Shown here piece by piece: positions 18,136 through 25,586 of a DNA stretch of 49,427 nt (its first letter is position 1; every line of letters starts with the position of its first letter). The translations under genes and the position numbers were made by a program. The DNA comes from Deltaproteobacteria bacterium. GTDB taxonomy: Bacteria > Myxococcota_A > UBA9160 > UBA4427. Under the pieces are notes generated by a model. The model was not told the DNA's origin. It was given only the letters and a program-made list of their open reading frames with translations, and made no database searches. Location: contig PBFW01000002.1 of NCBI GenBank assembly GCA_002719955.1, positions 1 to 49,427 on the forward strand, given 5' to 3'.

Positions 18136-18728
18136 ATCTTCTATGCCCAGCGACTCGACTACGAAGTGATACTGCGGCTGGTTCCGAAAGGCGCCGGTAT
18201 CGTCGACCTAGGCTGTGGCAATGGCGAGCTCCTCTCCATTCTGCGCGATCGGGGTTACGCGAAACTTCAGGGCGTCGAGCGGGGCGTCAAAGAAGTGACC
18301 GAGGCCATCTCCCGCGGTCTCGATGTGCTTCATGCGGACCTAGACGAGGGCATCGCAACCATTTCCAATCGCGGCTTCGACGTCGCCCTGCTCTCACAAA
18401 CCTTGCAGCCGATCGTCGCCTTCGTCCTCGACAAAATCGTTCGCGTGGCCGGTCGCGAACTCGTCAGCTTTCCCAACTTCGCTCACGCCCCGCTCCGTGA
18501 AAAATTCATGCGCGAGGGACACCTTCCAAAAGAGGAGGGCCTCAACGCGCACGATGGGTACAACACGCCGAAGCGCCACTTCCCTCAACCCTCGACTTCG
18601 CCGAGCTCTGCGAGGCGCGCGGTATCCGCATCGACGAAGCCATCTACATCGACTCAGTCCGCGGTACTGAGATCACGGACGAACCGAACCTGAATGTGGA
18701 CTTTGCGGTCATTGCGATCAGTCGGTGA
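18136..18728 (+). pseudogene. metW: MetW-like methyltransferase, frameshifted
   Basis: The frame encodes DYEVILRLVPKGAGIVDLGC, GNGELLSIL (SAM motif I, DLGCGNG), then the MetW-typical DLDEGIATI, FDVALLSQTLQ, ELVSFPNFAHA and YNTPKRH. After a shift at about 18590 it continues TLDFAELCEARGIRIDEAIY and ends at 18728. MetW proteins act with MetX in methionine biosynthesis. The conserved stretch before YNTP is altered. No clear start codon links it to the MetX remnant. With metX also broken, the locus is probably non-functional. Confidence 0.75.
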
Positions 18729-18773
18729 GGCGCGGGGCGCGGGCGTCGAGTTCTACGCCGAACCGTGCGGCAT

Positions 18774-18844
18774 CCCAATGGGGCCTACTTGTCAGAACGC
18801 CTACTACCGGTGGTGCGGAAAACGCGGCTTGAAGCTCCCATCCG
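18774..18844 (+). repeat. Dispersed repeat family, copy 3
   Basis: Begins CCCAATGGGG, then CCTACTTGTCAGAACGCC, TACTACCGGTGGTGCGG, AAAACGCGGCTTGAAGC, TCCCATCCG. It lies 46 bp beyond the end of the decayed metW. The 260 bp that follow up to the outer-membrane gene hold no recognisable gene. Confidence 0.9.
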
Positions 18845-19109
18845 CTGCCTGAACCACACGGTCCAAATACAGCGGCCCGAATGTGCCGGATCCCACTCAG
18901 GTCCGACAGCGGGATATCAAGAAGGTTCCGTAGGTGAGCACAGAAATCAGGTGCAACGTTCGGTGGCATGCGCTCGCTGGAATATTAAAGTGGGGCTATT
19001 ATCCCTCCGCTCATCGGCCGATGCCCGATAAATCCTCTTCGGGTGGCGCACCACGATGGGAAATCGTGGGCTGCGAATTCGACTATCCATTCATCAGGAG
19101 GAGATGTTC

Positions 19110-20153
19110 GTGACCAACATCCGCCGCCAGACCCGTTTCTATCAGCCCCTTCGAACGCGTTGGACGACTCGAGTCTCGTCGAGCACCCGGCTCTTCGGCC
19201 TAGCGACGACCCTCGCCTGCTCGTTCTTCGGTTCGCTATCGGCAGCGGCCGATACGTCCGAGAGTTGTCCGACCTTTCTGCCCGACCTGCGATGCGACCG
19301 CCAGTCCCGGTACGAGGGTTTCGTGGCACCGATGTCGATGCCCTACCTCTTCGAGGATCCCTTCATTACGACAGAGTTTCAGGGCGCGTTCGTCTACCAC
19401 GAATTCCCGGCGAACTCGGTCTTTGACGGCGGATACGCCGCGGTCGTGGCGGCGCAGATACGCCTCGCAATCACGGACCGGCTCGCCTTCATCGCTACGA
19501 AGGACGGGCTCACGTTTTTGAAGCCCGATCAGACCCTCCTCAAGAATGAGGTCGGCCTGATGGACATCACGGCTGGCCTGAAATACGCATTGATTGATTG
19601 GCGTGAAAAGAATTTCATTCTCACTCCGAGCCTGCGCTACGAGATTCCCCTCGGCAAGAGCGAGCTCTTCCAGGGGAAGGGCGATGGCGTTTTCATTCCG
19701 GCTGCCACATTCGCCTGGGGTCTCGGAGACTTCCACGTCATCGGGGGTCTCGGTGGCCAGATCCCCATCGACACTGACAGGGACAGCACGTCGCTCTTCT
19801 ACAACCTGCACCTCGATTACGCAATCCACGAGTACTTCGTGCCCTTCGTCGAGGTGAACGGTACGCATTGGACCGACTCCGGAGACGGTGGTTCCGGAGT
19901 CCGAACGACGGCCGGCACGCTGAGCATCGACACGGTCCACGCTGCGCTCGGCCTGAGCCCCTTCGAAGGAGGGGATATCGCGAATCTTGGCTCTTCTGGA
20001 ATCGCCGGAACCGATCTCATCACAATGGCGTGGGGAGTGCGGATACCCTTAGACTCCCACTCATCGATTGGCCTGTCCTACGAGAAAGCCATTTCCCGGC
20101 ACAAAGGCATCTTCGATCAACGCGTTACAACGATGATCCGCTACGTCTACTAG
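19110..20153 (+). CDS. Outer-membrane beta-barrel-like protein with signal peptide
   Basis: About 347 residues: a basic N-terminus, a hydrophobic signal core (LFGLATTLACSFFGSLSAAA), and then a mature part rich in alternating aromatic/polar strands (GLKYALIDWREKNFILTPSL, IGGLGGQIPIDTDRDSTSLF, VPFVEVNGTHWT) ending MIRYVY. The terminal aromatic residue is typical of outer-membrane barrels. I cannot assign a transport or adhesion function. AGGAGG at 19096-19101 is 8 bases before GTG 19110 but only 2 before ATG 19104, so the GTG is preferred. The upstream 250 bp are non-coding. It may be monocistronic. Confidence 0.7.
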   Translation: MTNIRRQTRFYQPLRTRWTTRVSSSTRLFGLATTLACSFFGSLSAAADTSESCPTFLPDLRCDRQSRYEGFVAPMSMPYLFEDPFITTEFQGAFVYHEFPANSVFDGGYAAVVAAQIRLAITDRLAFIATKDGLTFLKPDQTLLKNEVGLMDITAGLKYALIDWREKNFILTPSLRYEIPLGKSELFQGKGDGVFIPAATFAWGLGDFHVIGGLGGQIPIDTDRDSTSLFYNLHLDYAIHEYFVPFVEVNGTHWTDSGDGGSGVRTTAGTLSIDTVHAALGLSPFEGGDIANLGSSGIAGTDLITMAWGVRIPLDSHSSIGLSYEKAISRHKGIFDQRVTTMIRYVY

Positions 20154-20169
20154 ACACGACGACTCGTCA

Positions 20170-20376
20170 TCATCGAATAATCGGCTTCGCCGTACAAACA
20201 CTGTCGACGCAGACGACATTGAAATCGCCCTTGTCGCAGGAAAAGTCGAAGCCTTCGGTGGCTTTGACGACGTGCGCGTCGGTGCAGATCTCATGTGCAG
20301 CGATGTTGGCCGCCTTCTCGTCCGCGAAGAAAAACGCCAGAATGGCGATGGGGATTGCAAGGATGAGATTCAACAT
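20170..20376 (-). CDS. Small exported protein with four cysteines
   Basis: Unrecognised 68-residue protein. ATG 20376 is followed by a strong hydrophobic segment (LNLILAIPIAILAFFFA) serving as signal or anchor. A short soluble part has Cys in EICTDAH, FSCDKG, NVVCVDSVC and ends PIIR. The longer frame upstream has no such organisation. It converges with the outer-membrane gene, 16 bp apart. It could be a small periplasmic protein with two disulfides. No function is proposed. Confidence 0.55.
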   Translation of the reverse strand: MLNLILAIPIAILAFFFADEKAANIAAHEICTDAHVVKATEGFDFSCDKGDFNVVCVDSVCTAKPIIR

Positions 20377-20769
20377 CAGCTCTGCTCCGGCGCGTGTAGG
20401 GTTCACGGCGAATGGACCGCCAGGTCCTTGATTCCACCATCTCAAACGATCGCGGCGCGCCCCCAGAAAGCGTTCCGAATCGTTCTTAATCATCCGCGCA
20501 ACGGACTTGCCCCACATCGGCCGATTGACCGATGCAGTGCAAGAATTCCTACGAGTTTTCGATCAGGCGGACGAGCTGAATGATCGTGGCTGGCTCAGCG
20601 CGGTGGGAGGATTGCTGCTCTGATGCCCAACCAAAGCCCCCCGCTCGGCCATCGGCTGAACCCCATCGCCGGAGCTCCGTCCAACGGATGAGCAAAACGG
20701 GGCCTTTAAAGTGCCCGTTTCGCGGGGGACCGCGGTCGCTGAATTGCAGTCGAAGCTACCCGTGGAGAG
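20377..20769. other. Stretch without a recognisable gene
   Basis: Only short frames are present and none resembles a known family. It probably contains the promoter of the small exported protein at its left edge and decayed sequence linked to the fragment at 20770-20937 at its right. Confidence 0.4.
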
Positions 20770-20937
20770 GCTCACACATCAACGAGCTTGCGCGCGGACT
20801 CATCCATAGATCCTCATGGATGGGGTCGAAGTCGAGGCGAACTCAGCGGCCATAGGGCCAGTTATGGAGGGCTCGGAACGGCTCCTCTCCGTGCAATCGC
20901 TTCAGAGATCGGGCATAGAGTCGCAGGAAGTCTTAGA
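20770..20937 (-). pseudogene. Fragment of an unknown gene, paralogous to the remnant at 29880-30709
   Basis: The minus strand reads DFLRLYARSLKRLHGEEPF, RALHNWPYGR, TGA, VRLDFDPIHEDL. The remnant near 30.3 kb reads AVSTQHGEEPF and GLDFDPIHEHL with the same spacing. The two are clearly related decayed copies. The family itself is not recognised. Confidence 0.6.
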
Positions 20938-21249
20938 CTACGGGCAGGGACATGTGCGAGCTCTACTTGCATTTGGCTTTCGCATTTTTGGCGCTCTGTT
21001 GGCGAAAAAAACGTCGCGATCTGGTGACGTCTTAGTGACGCCTGAGTCGTCAGCGACGTTCCTGCTGCCACTCAGTGCCGGTCGATGCCGGCTCCTGCCG
21101 CCAACAGAGCGTAAGGAGCCATTACTTCTTGACCCTCTTTCGGCTTCCCAAGCTGAGGGCCGCCGGTCCGAATCCGGTCTCGGGCTCCAAAATATCTGAC
21201 GGTCTCGTTCGGTTAGGGCGGGGCCGTTTCTGTTTGGCAGGGCGGTGGG
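20938..21249. other. Stretch without a recognisable gene
   Basis: Open frames are short and lack protein character. I see no RNA gene or repeat here. Confidence 0.4.
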
Positions 21250-21480
21250 CCGGGTTTGTGCACATCGTGAGCTCTTCGCGCCGACGATCGTGCGCATCTG
21301 TGGGCTGCTGCTCAGGATCACGAAATAGGCGGAGGGATCCTCCTCCGAGATCGGCAGATCGACCCAGCCGTTGGCCACCCTGAGATCGCTCGCCGCCGCA
21401 GGTGCGGCGACCGCGAGTGAGGCGAGCGTGATCGTCAGGGCGACACCGACCCATATGAGAAGAATCGCGCAGCTCGTCCG
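21250..21480 (-). pseudogene. Truncated copper-chaperone-like (PCuAC-type) exported protein
   Basis: The minus strand reads a signal-like segment (LLIWVGVALTITLASLAVAA, PAAASD) followed by LRVANGWVDLPISEEDPSAY and FVILSSSPQMRTIVGAKSS. This resembles the start of periplasmic PCu(A)C copper-chaperone domains (.V..AWVR..P....A.Y.....). There is no start codon ahead of the signal segment, because the frame runs into dispersed-repeat copy 4. The metal-binding H(M)X10MX21HXM part is absent. The family call is tentative. Confidence 0.45.
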
Positions 21481-21498
21481 GAGTCTTCCCCGGAACGA

Positions 21499-21570
21499 GC
21501 CCCTTTGGGCCTACTTGTCAGAATGCCTGGTCTCGGTGGTGCGGAAAACACGGCTTGAAATTCCGAGCCG
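21499..21570 (+). repeat. Dispersed repeat family, copy 4
   Basis: Begins GCCCCTTTGGGC, then CTACTTGTCAGAATGCC, TGGTCTCGGTGGTGCGG, AAAACACGGCTTGAAATTCC. It separates the headless PCuAC-like fragment from the tail-less MFS fragment, so both are cut at the repeat. Confidence 0.85.
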
Positions 21571-21881
21571 CGCCAGGAGACCGATGCCGACCGACACGCA
21601 GTCCGCGGGCATGACCGCGCGAATCGACAGGCCGTCTCGGACCCGCGTGATCAGGGAGCGCCCTACGAAGGGCGATAGCGTGCCCGATACTGCGGTGAAT
21701 ATGCTGGACGCGAGAGCGAAGGGGCGACGCTCGCGCCGAAGGACTCGAGCATCGCGTTCTGAAAGACGCCGAACAGGTAGATGCTGAAGCCGACCGAGAA
21801 GAAGCTGCCGACGAAGCCCGCAACGAGGATCTGCCGAGAACGCTTCTGGAAGGTCGGGGAGGGGAGCGCTGCGGTCGCCAT
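21571..21881 (-). pseudogene. Major-facilitator-superfamily transporter N-terminal fragment
   Basis: ATG 21881 starts MATAALPSPTFQKRSRQILV, then the first MFS helices, FVGSFFSVGFSIYLFGVFQN, AMLESFGAS. After a frameshift near 21725 it continues ALASSIFTAVSGTLSPFVGR, a typical second-helix and loop motif, and stops being MFS-like at the edge of repeat copy 4. About a quarter of a 400-residue transporter remains. Confidence 0.75.
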
Positions 21882-22016
21882 GCGGTCTGGACGCTAACCC
21901 GGTTGTGCCAGACCGCGGACAAGCACGACAACCGGCGTTCTCCGTGCCATCGCCCGCCTGGATTCTCGCGAACGGGCCTGAGTTTCCTTTCGTGAACGGA
22001 CAGGTCGGGGCGGGTC

Positions 22017-22074
22017 GTATCCCCACATCACATCACTCAGTGGCGGGGGGTATCCACCACATAACATCACTCAG
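22017..22074. repeat. Short direct repeat (two units)
   Basis: GTATCC followed by CCACATCACATCACTCAG (to 22040) recurs as GTATCCA and CCACATAACATCACTCAG (22050-22074). The spacing is about 33 bp, three helical turns. It lies 240 bp upstream of the metallophosphatase start in an otherwise empty 300-bp gap, and might be a regulator site. Confidence 0.6.
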
Positions 22075-22315
22075 AGACGCACCGACCACCTCCCTAACTT
22101 GCGCGTTCGACCGGCTCGTCGCTTCCATCAAGCGCGAGTGAGGGATGAAAAATCTCCTGCCACGACCAAATATTCGTTTACAGCATTCGCTCAATCTGGG
22201 ATAAGTGATGAAGTGTCATAACGGCAGCGATGGATGCCAGCTCAGTTCATTCAAGTCAACGAGAGCGAGATCGTCGAGCCTTTCCCGCGACTTCGCTCCG
22301 GGAAAGTCGTGTCGA

Positions 22316-23959
22316 ATGCGATCCGCTACACACACAAGTCAACGCTTCATCCTGAGGGCTCTCGCTCTCATGGGGTCCGCTGTGGTCTTGGTTTGGACCG
22401 GGGCGGCGCAAGCGAATGGTCCGGGCGAGCCGCCCGAACGTCTCTTTCTGCAACAGGTCGGCTCGAAGAGCGCGACCGTCAAGTGGCGTGGCGGCGACGC
22501 GGATCGGGTCTGCTATTCGAAGTGGCCCTTTCTACTGAAGTTCCCGTGGTGGTCCCGCTGTGTCTCGGCTGAGGAGACGGACGGCGGTCACATGGAAGCC
22601 AGACTCCGCCACCTTCGACCCGACCGCAGATACTTCTATATCCTGGGAGACCCGGGGCCCGGCGTCGTCGACTTCGAGCAGCGATTCAAGACCGCGCCCC
22701 GGTCCAACCGGGCTCCGCGCGACGGAAACACGCGAATCTGGCTGATCGGTGACTCGGGAACCCAGACGGAACAGAATCCCTTCACGGGAGAGTTCACCCA
22801 TCTCGGCGAGGCCGAGGAGGTCAAGCAGGGCTACTTGACCTACAACGACAACCACGGGCAGGAGGACGTCGACCTGTTCGTGCTGCTCGGAGACAACGCC
22901 TATCTTGAGGGGACCGATGCCCAGTGGCAGGGCGGCTTCTTCGATATCTATCCCAACATCATGAACAAGGCGGCGGTCTGGCCCACGATCGGCAACCATG
23001 AGATGGGCGGAGATTGTTTCGATCTCAGCGCGTTCATCGGTCTGCCGCCGGGCTCCTTTTTTACGTTCCTGGGCGGCACGACTAATTTCTCCGATCCTCT
23101 TCTCTACAACGGAGGCCCCGCCGACTGTAGCTCCGGCGGGCCCGTTCCCGGCCCGGACGGTTCCGGACCGCCCTACCTGGGCATCTTCAGCTTGCCGGCG
23201 GCGGGCGAGCAGGGCGGTGTGCCGAGTGGGACCGAGCAGTACTACTCGATGAACTACGCCAACGTTCATCTGGTGAGTCTCGATGCACAGCTCACGAATG
23301 CCGACGACGATCAGCGCGCCGCCATGCGCGATTGGCTCGTCGCAGACCTCTCGAGCAACCGCCGCGATTGGACGATCGTGATCTTCCACCATCCGCCCTA
23401 TTCGAAAGGCGAGAACCACAACTCGGACTCCGAGCAGCGCGAGATCGACATGCGAGAGGTCTTTACACCGGTCTTCGAGGACCACGGAGTCGACGTCGTC
23501 TACGGTGGTCACGCGCATTCCTACGAGCGGTCCTATTACCTGAACGGCCACCAGGGAATGTCGGAGACGTTCGATCCGAATGTGCACGCTGAGCTCAATC
23601 AGATCGGAGAGCCCGCAATCGGTCAAGGCAACGAGACCTACTCGCAGGTGAGTCCAGGCAGCGGTGCGGACGACAAGGTCGTCTACACGGTGGCCGGCAG
23701 CTCCGGCAAGGCCGACGAATTCGATCCCTGCCCGGTGGACCCCGAGACGGGTGAGGAGCCCCAGATGGGCTGCACGCGCTCCGATTGGTTGCTGCATCCC
23801 GCGCACTATTTCAGCGTCGCCGAGAAGGGGTCGGTCGTCGTGGACGCGACCCGACGAAAGCTCACGTCACGCTTCATCGACGTGAACGGCGAGGTGGTCG
23901 ACGAGTTCACGATCGATCGTGGGCGTCGATACCGTCACCGTCACCGTCACGACGACTGA
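22316..23959 (+). CDS. Exported metallophosphatase, purple-acid-phosphatase type
   Basis: This is a calcineurin-like metallophosphoesterase of about 547 residues with an N-terminal signal peptide (FILRALALMGSAVVLVWTGA, AQA). A fibronectin-like N-terminal domain (SKSATVKWRGGDADR) follows, as in purple acid phosphatases. The catalytic domain shows the ordered metal motifs GDSG, GDNAY, GNHE, FHHPPYS and GGHAHSYER. It should hydrolyse phosphomonoesters in the periplasm. Frame-open ATG codons at 22205 and 22208 would add 37 residues that spoil the signal peptide, so 22316 is preferred. No strong SD decides it. The C-terminus ends in a RHRHRH run encoded by a hexamer repeat. A TPR protein gene follows at once. 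Confidence 0.85.
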   Translation: MRSATHTSQRFILRALALMGSAVVLVWTGAAQANGPGEPPERLFLQQVGSKSATVKWRGGDADRVCYSKWPFLLKFPWWSRCVSAEETDGGHMEARLRHLRPDRRYFYILGDPGPGVVDFEQRFKTAPRSNRAPRDGNTRIWLIGDSGTQTEQNPFTGEFTHLGEAEEVKQGYLTYNDNHGQEDVDLFVLLGDNAYLEGTDAQWQGGFFDIYPNIMNKAAVWPTIGNHEMGGDCFDLSAFIGLPPGSFFTFLGGTTNFSDPLLYNGGPADCSSGGPVPGPDGSGPPYLGIFSLPAAGEQGGVPSGTEQYYSMNYANVHLVSLDAQLTNADDDQRAAMRDWLVADLSSNRRDWTIVIFHHPPYSKGENHNSDSEQREIDMREVFTPVFEDHGVDVVYGGHAHSYERSYYLNGHQGMSETFDPNVHAELNQIGEPAIGQGNETYSQVSPGSGADDKVVYTVAGSSGKADEFDPCPVDPETGEEPQMGCTRSDWLLHPAHYFSVAEKGSVVVDATRRKLTSRFIDVNGEVVDEFTIDRGRRYRHRHRHDD

Positions 23960-23970
23960 GCCGGTGACGG
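23938..23970. promoter_or_regulatory. Hairpin spanning the phosphatase stop codon
   Basis: CCGTCACC (23938-23945) can pair with GGTGACGG (23963-23970), and the stop TGA lies in the loop. The left arm is part of a tandem CCGTCA hexamer repeat. No T-run follows, so it is not a classical terminator. It may influence coupling to the TPR gene. Confidence 0.35.
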
Positions 23971-23981
23971 CGAAAGCGTCG

Positions 23982-24890
23982 ATGTCGGCGGTGACTCTGG
24001 AGGAGTCGAGAACGGGATCGGCTGAGAGTGGATCGGTATCGACGCGTGAAGACGGCCTGCGGGCGGGCAGCGCAGTCGGTCGCCTTTCGCGCGTCCTGCT
24101 GATGCTCGTCGCCTGTCTCGTGTATCCGATTTCGGCGGCCGGACACCCGGCCGAACTCGAACGGATCGAGATCCTGACCCGTCGGATCGAGGCGCAACCC
24201 CTCGACCCCAGGCTCTACCTCGATCGGGGTGCGGCGTACTCCCATGACGGGGAGTACGCGCTGGCCATGACGGACCTGCGCAGAGCTGCGCAGCTGGGCG
24301 ATCCGGTCTTCGCCGCCTACGAACTCGGCTTGCTCCACTACCGCAAGGGCGAGCGGACCGAGGCGAGGACTCAGCTCGATCGATTCCTCACGCGCTTTCC
24401 GAACCATGCCCCCGCGCTCGAGCAACGAGCGCGGGTCCTGGCGGATCTTGGCGACACCCAGGCGGCGGTCGCCGACTACGAGAGGGTCTTTGCGGTCACG
24501 CAGCGGCCAAACCCCGGGTCCTATCTCTCGGCCGCGAAGCTGTTTGCACGCGACGCAGACGTTGCACCCGCTCTCGCGATGCTCGACCGCGGGATGGAGC
24601 GCCTTGGCGTGATTCCGCAACTCCAGCAATATGCCATCGAGCTCGAGCTTCTGGGCGGCCAGAGCGACCGCGCCCTCGAACGACTCGAACGCCTGAGCTC
24701 GGTTCTCGGCGACGGGCCCGAATGGAATGTCCAGATGGCCGAGCTCTTGATTCGCATGGGGAGGGTCAAGCAGGCCCGACGGCATCTGTCGAGCGCCTCG
24801 AAGACGCTCCGCGACCTGAGAAGAACACCTGCCCGGACCGAGCTGGCCAAGCGCATCGTGGCGATCGAGGCGACGCTCGTCAGCCCCTAG
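23982..24890 (+). CDS. TPR-repeat protein with signal peptide
   Basis: About 302 residues. A hydrophobic signal (RVLLMLVACLVYPISAA) is followed by tetratricopeptide repeats: PRLYLDRGAAYSHDGEYALA, PVFAAYELGLLHYRKGERTE, HAPALEQRARVLADLGDTQA and several weaker ones. Such proteins scaffold other proteins in the periplasm. ATG 23982 is chosen because a GTG start at 23919 would overlap the phosphatase gene by 41 bp and put the signal more than 50 residues from the start. Co-directional and 22 bp from the phosphatase, it is probably co-transcribed and may act with it. Confidence 0.75.
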   Translation: MSAVTLEESRTGSAESGSVSTREDGLRAGSAVGRLSRVLLMLVACLVYPISAAGHPAELERIEILTRRIEAQPLDPRLYLDRGAAYSHDGEYALAMTDLRRAAQLGDPVFAAYELGLLHYRKGERTEARTQLDRFLTRFPNHAPALEQRARVLADLGDTQAAVADYERVFAVTQRPNPGSYLSAAKLFARDADVAPALAMLDRGMERLGVIPQLQQYAIELELLGGQSDRALERLERLSSVLGDGPEWNVQMAELLIRMGRVKQARRHLSSASKTLRDLRRTPARTELAKRIVAIEATLVSP

Positions 24891-25057
24891 CCCCAATCCG
24901 TCGTCCTCCGGATCGATGTCCCGCAGGAGGTCTGCCGCTCGACTTCGTTGGACCGCGGAGGCGACGAGCACTCCTGGCAAGCCCAAGAATCCGATGGCCG
25001 GCCTCGCGATGATGGATCCAGTCTCTGAGTTGGCCTTGTTGGCTGATCGGAGACGAG

Positions 25058-25280
25058 ATGAAGCGGAAGCGATTCACAGAAGAGCAGACCATCGGGGTTT
25101 TGAACAAGGCTGAGCAGACAGGAAACAACCGAGAGGTCTACCGGCTGAACAACATTTCAGAGCAAACGTTCTACCGCTGGCGAACGAAGTTTGGCGGAAT
25201 GGACGCGTCGGAAGCCAAGCGGCTGAGGGGAGTTCGAGGGCGAGAACACGGAGCTCAAGAAGATGGTTGCCGATCAGCCC
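25058..25280 (+). pseudogene. IS3-family OrfA fragment
   Basis: ATG 25058 starts MKRKRFTEEQTIGVLNKAEQ, then RLNNISEQTFYRWRTKFGGM, ASEAKRLR, a complete IS3 OrfA helix-turn-helix. A single-base shift near 25228 follows, then FEGENTELKKMVADQ of the leucine zipper. From there the frame passes into an unrelated lyase-like sequence. OrfB is missing. Confidence 0.85.
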
Positions 25281-25586
25281 TCGAACTTCGGCGAGGATTT
25301 TCGCTGGGACGACGGACCGGGCGGAACCTGGAGCACGTTCGAGTCCGATCGCTGGTACCACATCCAACACCGTATCGTCATGAATACGCCGGGCGTCCAC
25401 GACGGGATCGCCCAGGCGTGGCTGGACGGCGTCCTCGTGCTCAGCGAACGGGGACTGGGCTATCCCACGCCAACGAATCCGGAGCGGAACACGCTCGCCG
25501 ACCCGGACCCGATCCAGCTAGTCGAAGGGCCTGAAGGTCAGCTCGGACTTTGGATCCACCATCCGGTCACGAAGGGCGCACCTTAA
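25263..25586 (+). pseudogene. C-terminal part of a polysaccharide-lyase-like protein joined to IS3 OrfA
   Basis: After the OrfA-derived MVADQ the frame reads EDFRWDDGPGGTWSTFESDR, WYHIQHRIVMNTPGVHDG, AQAWLDGVLVLSERGLGY. The H.I...I.MNTPG..DG...AWLDG pattern is characteristic of alginate-lyase-like (PL14-type) proteins. The N-terminal two thirds are gone and the tail does not end as expected. Its stop overlaps the converging histidine-kinase gene by 20 bp. I infer an IS-mediated deletion that left an in-frame junction. Confidence 0.65.

Noticed and set aside
22532..23806. 424-codon minus-strand open frame
   Set aside because: It is an antisense shadow of the metallophosphatase.
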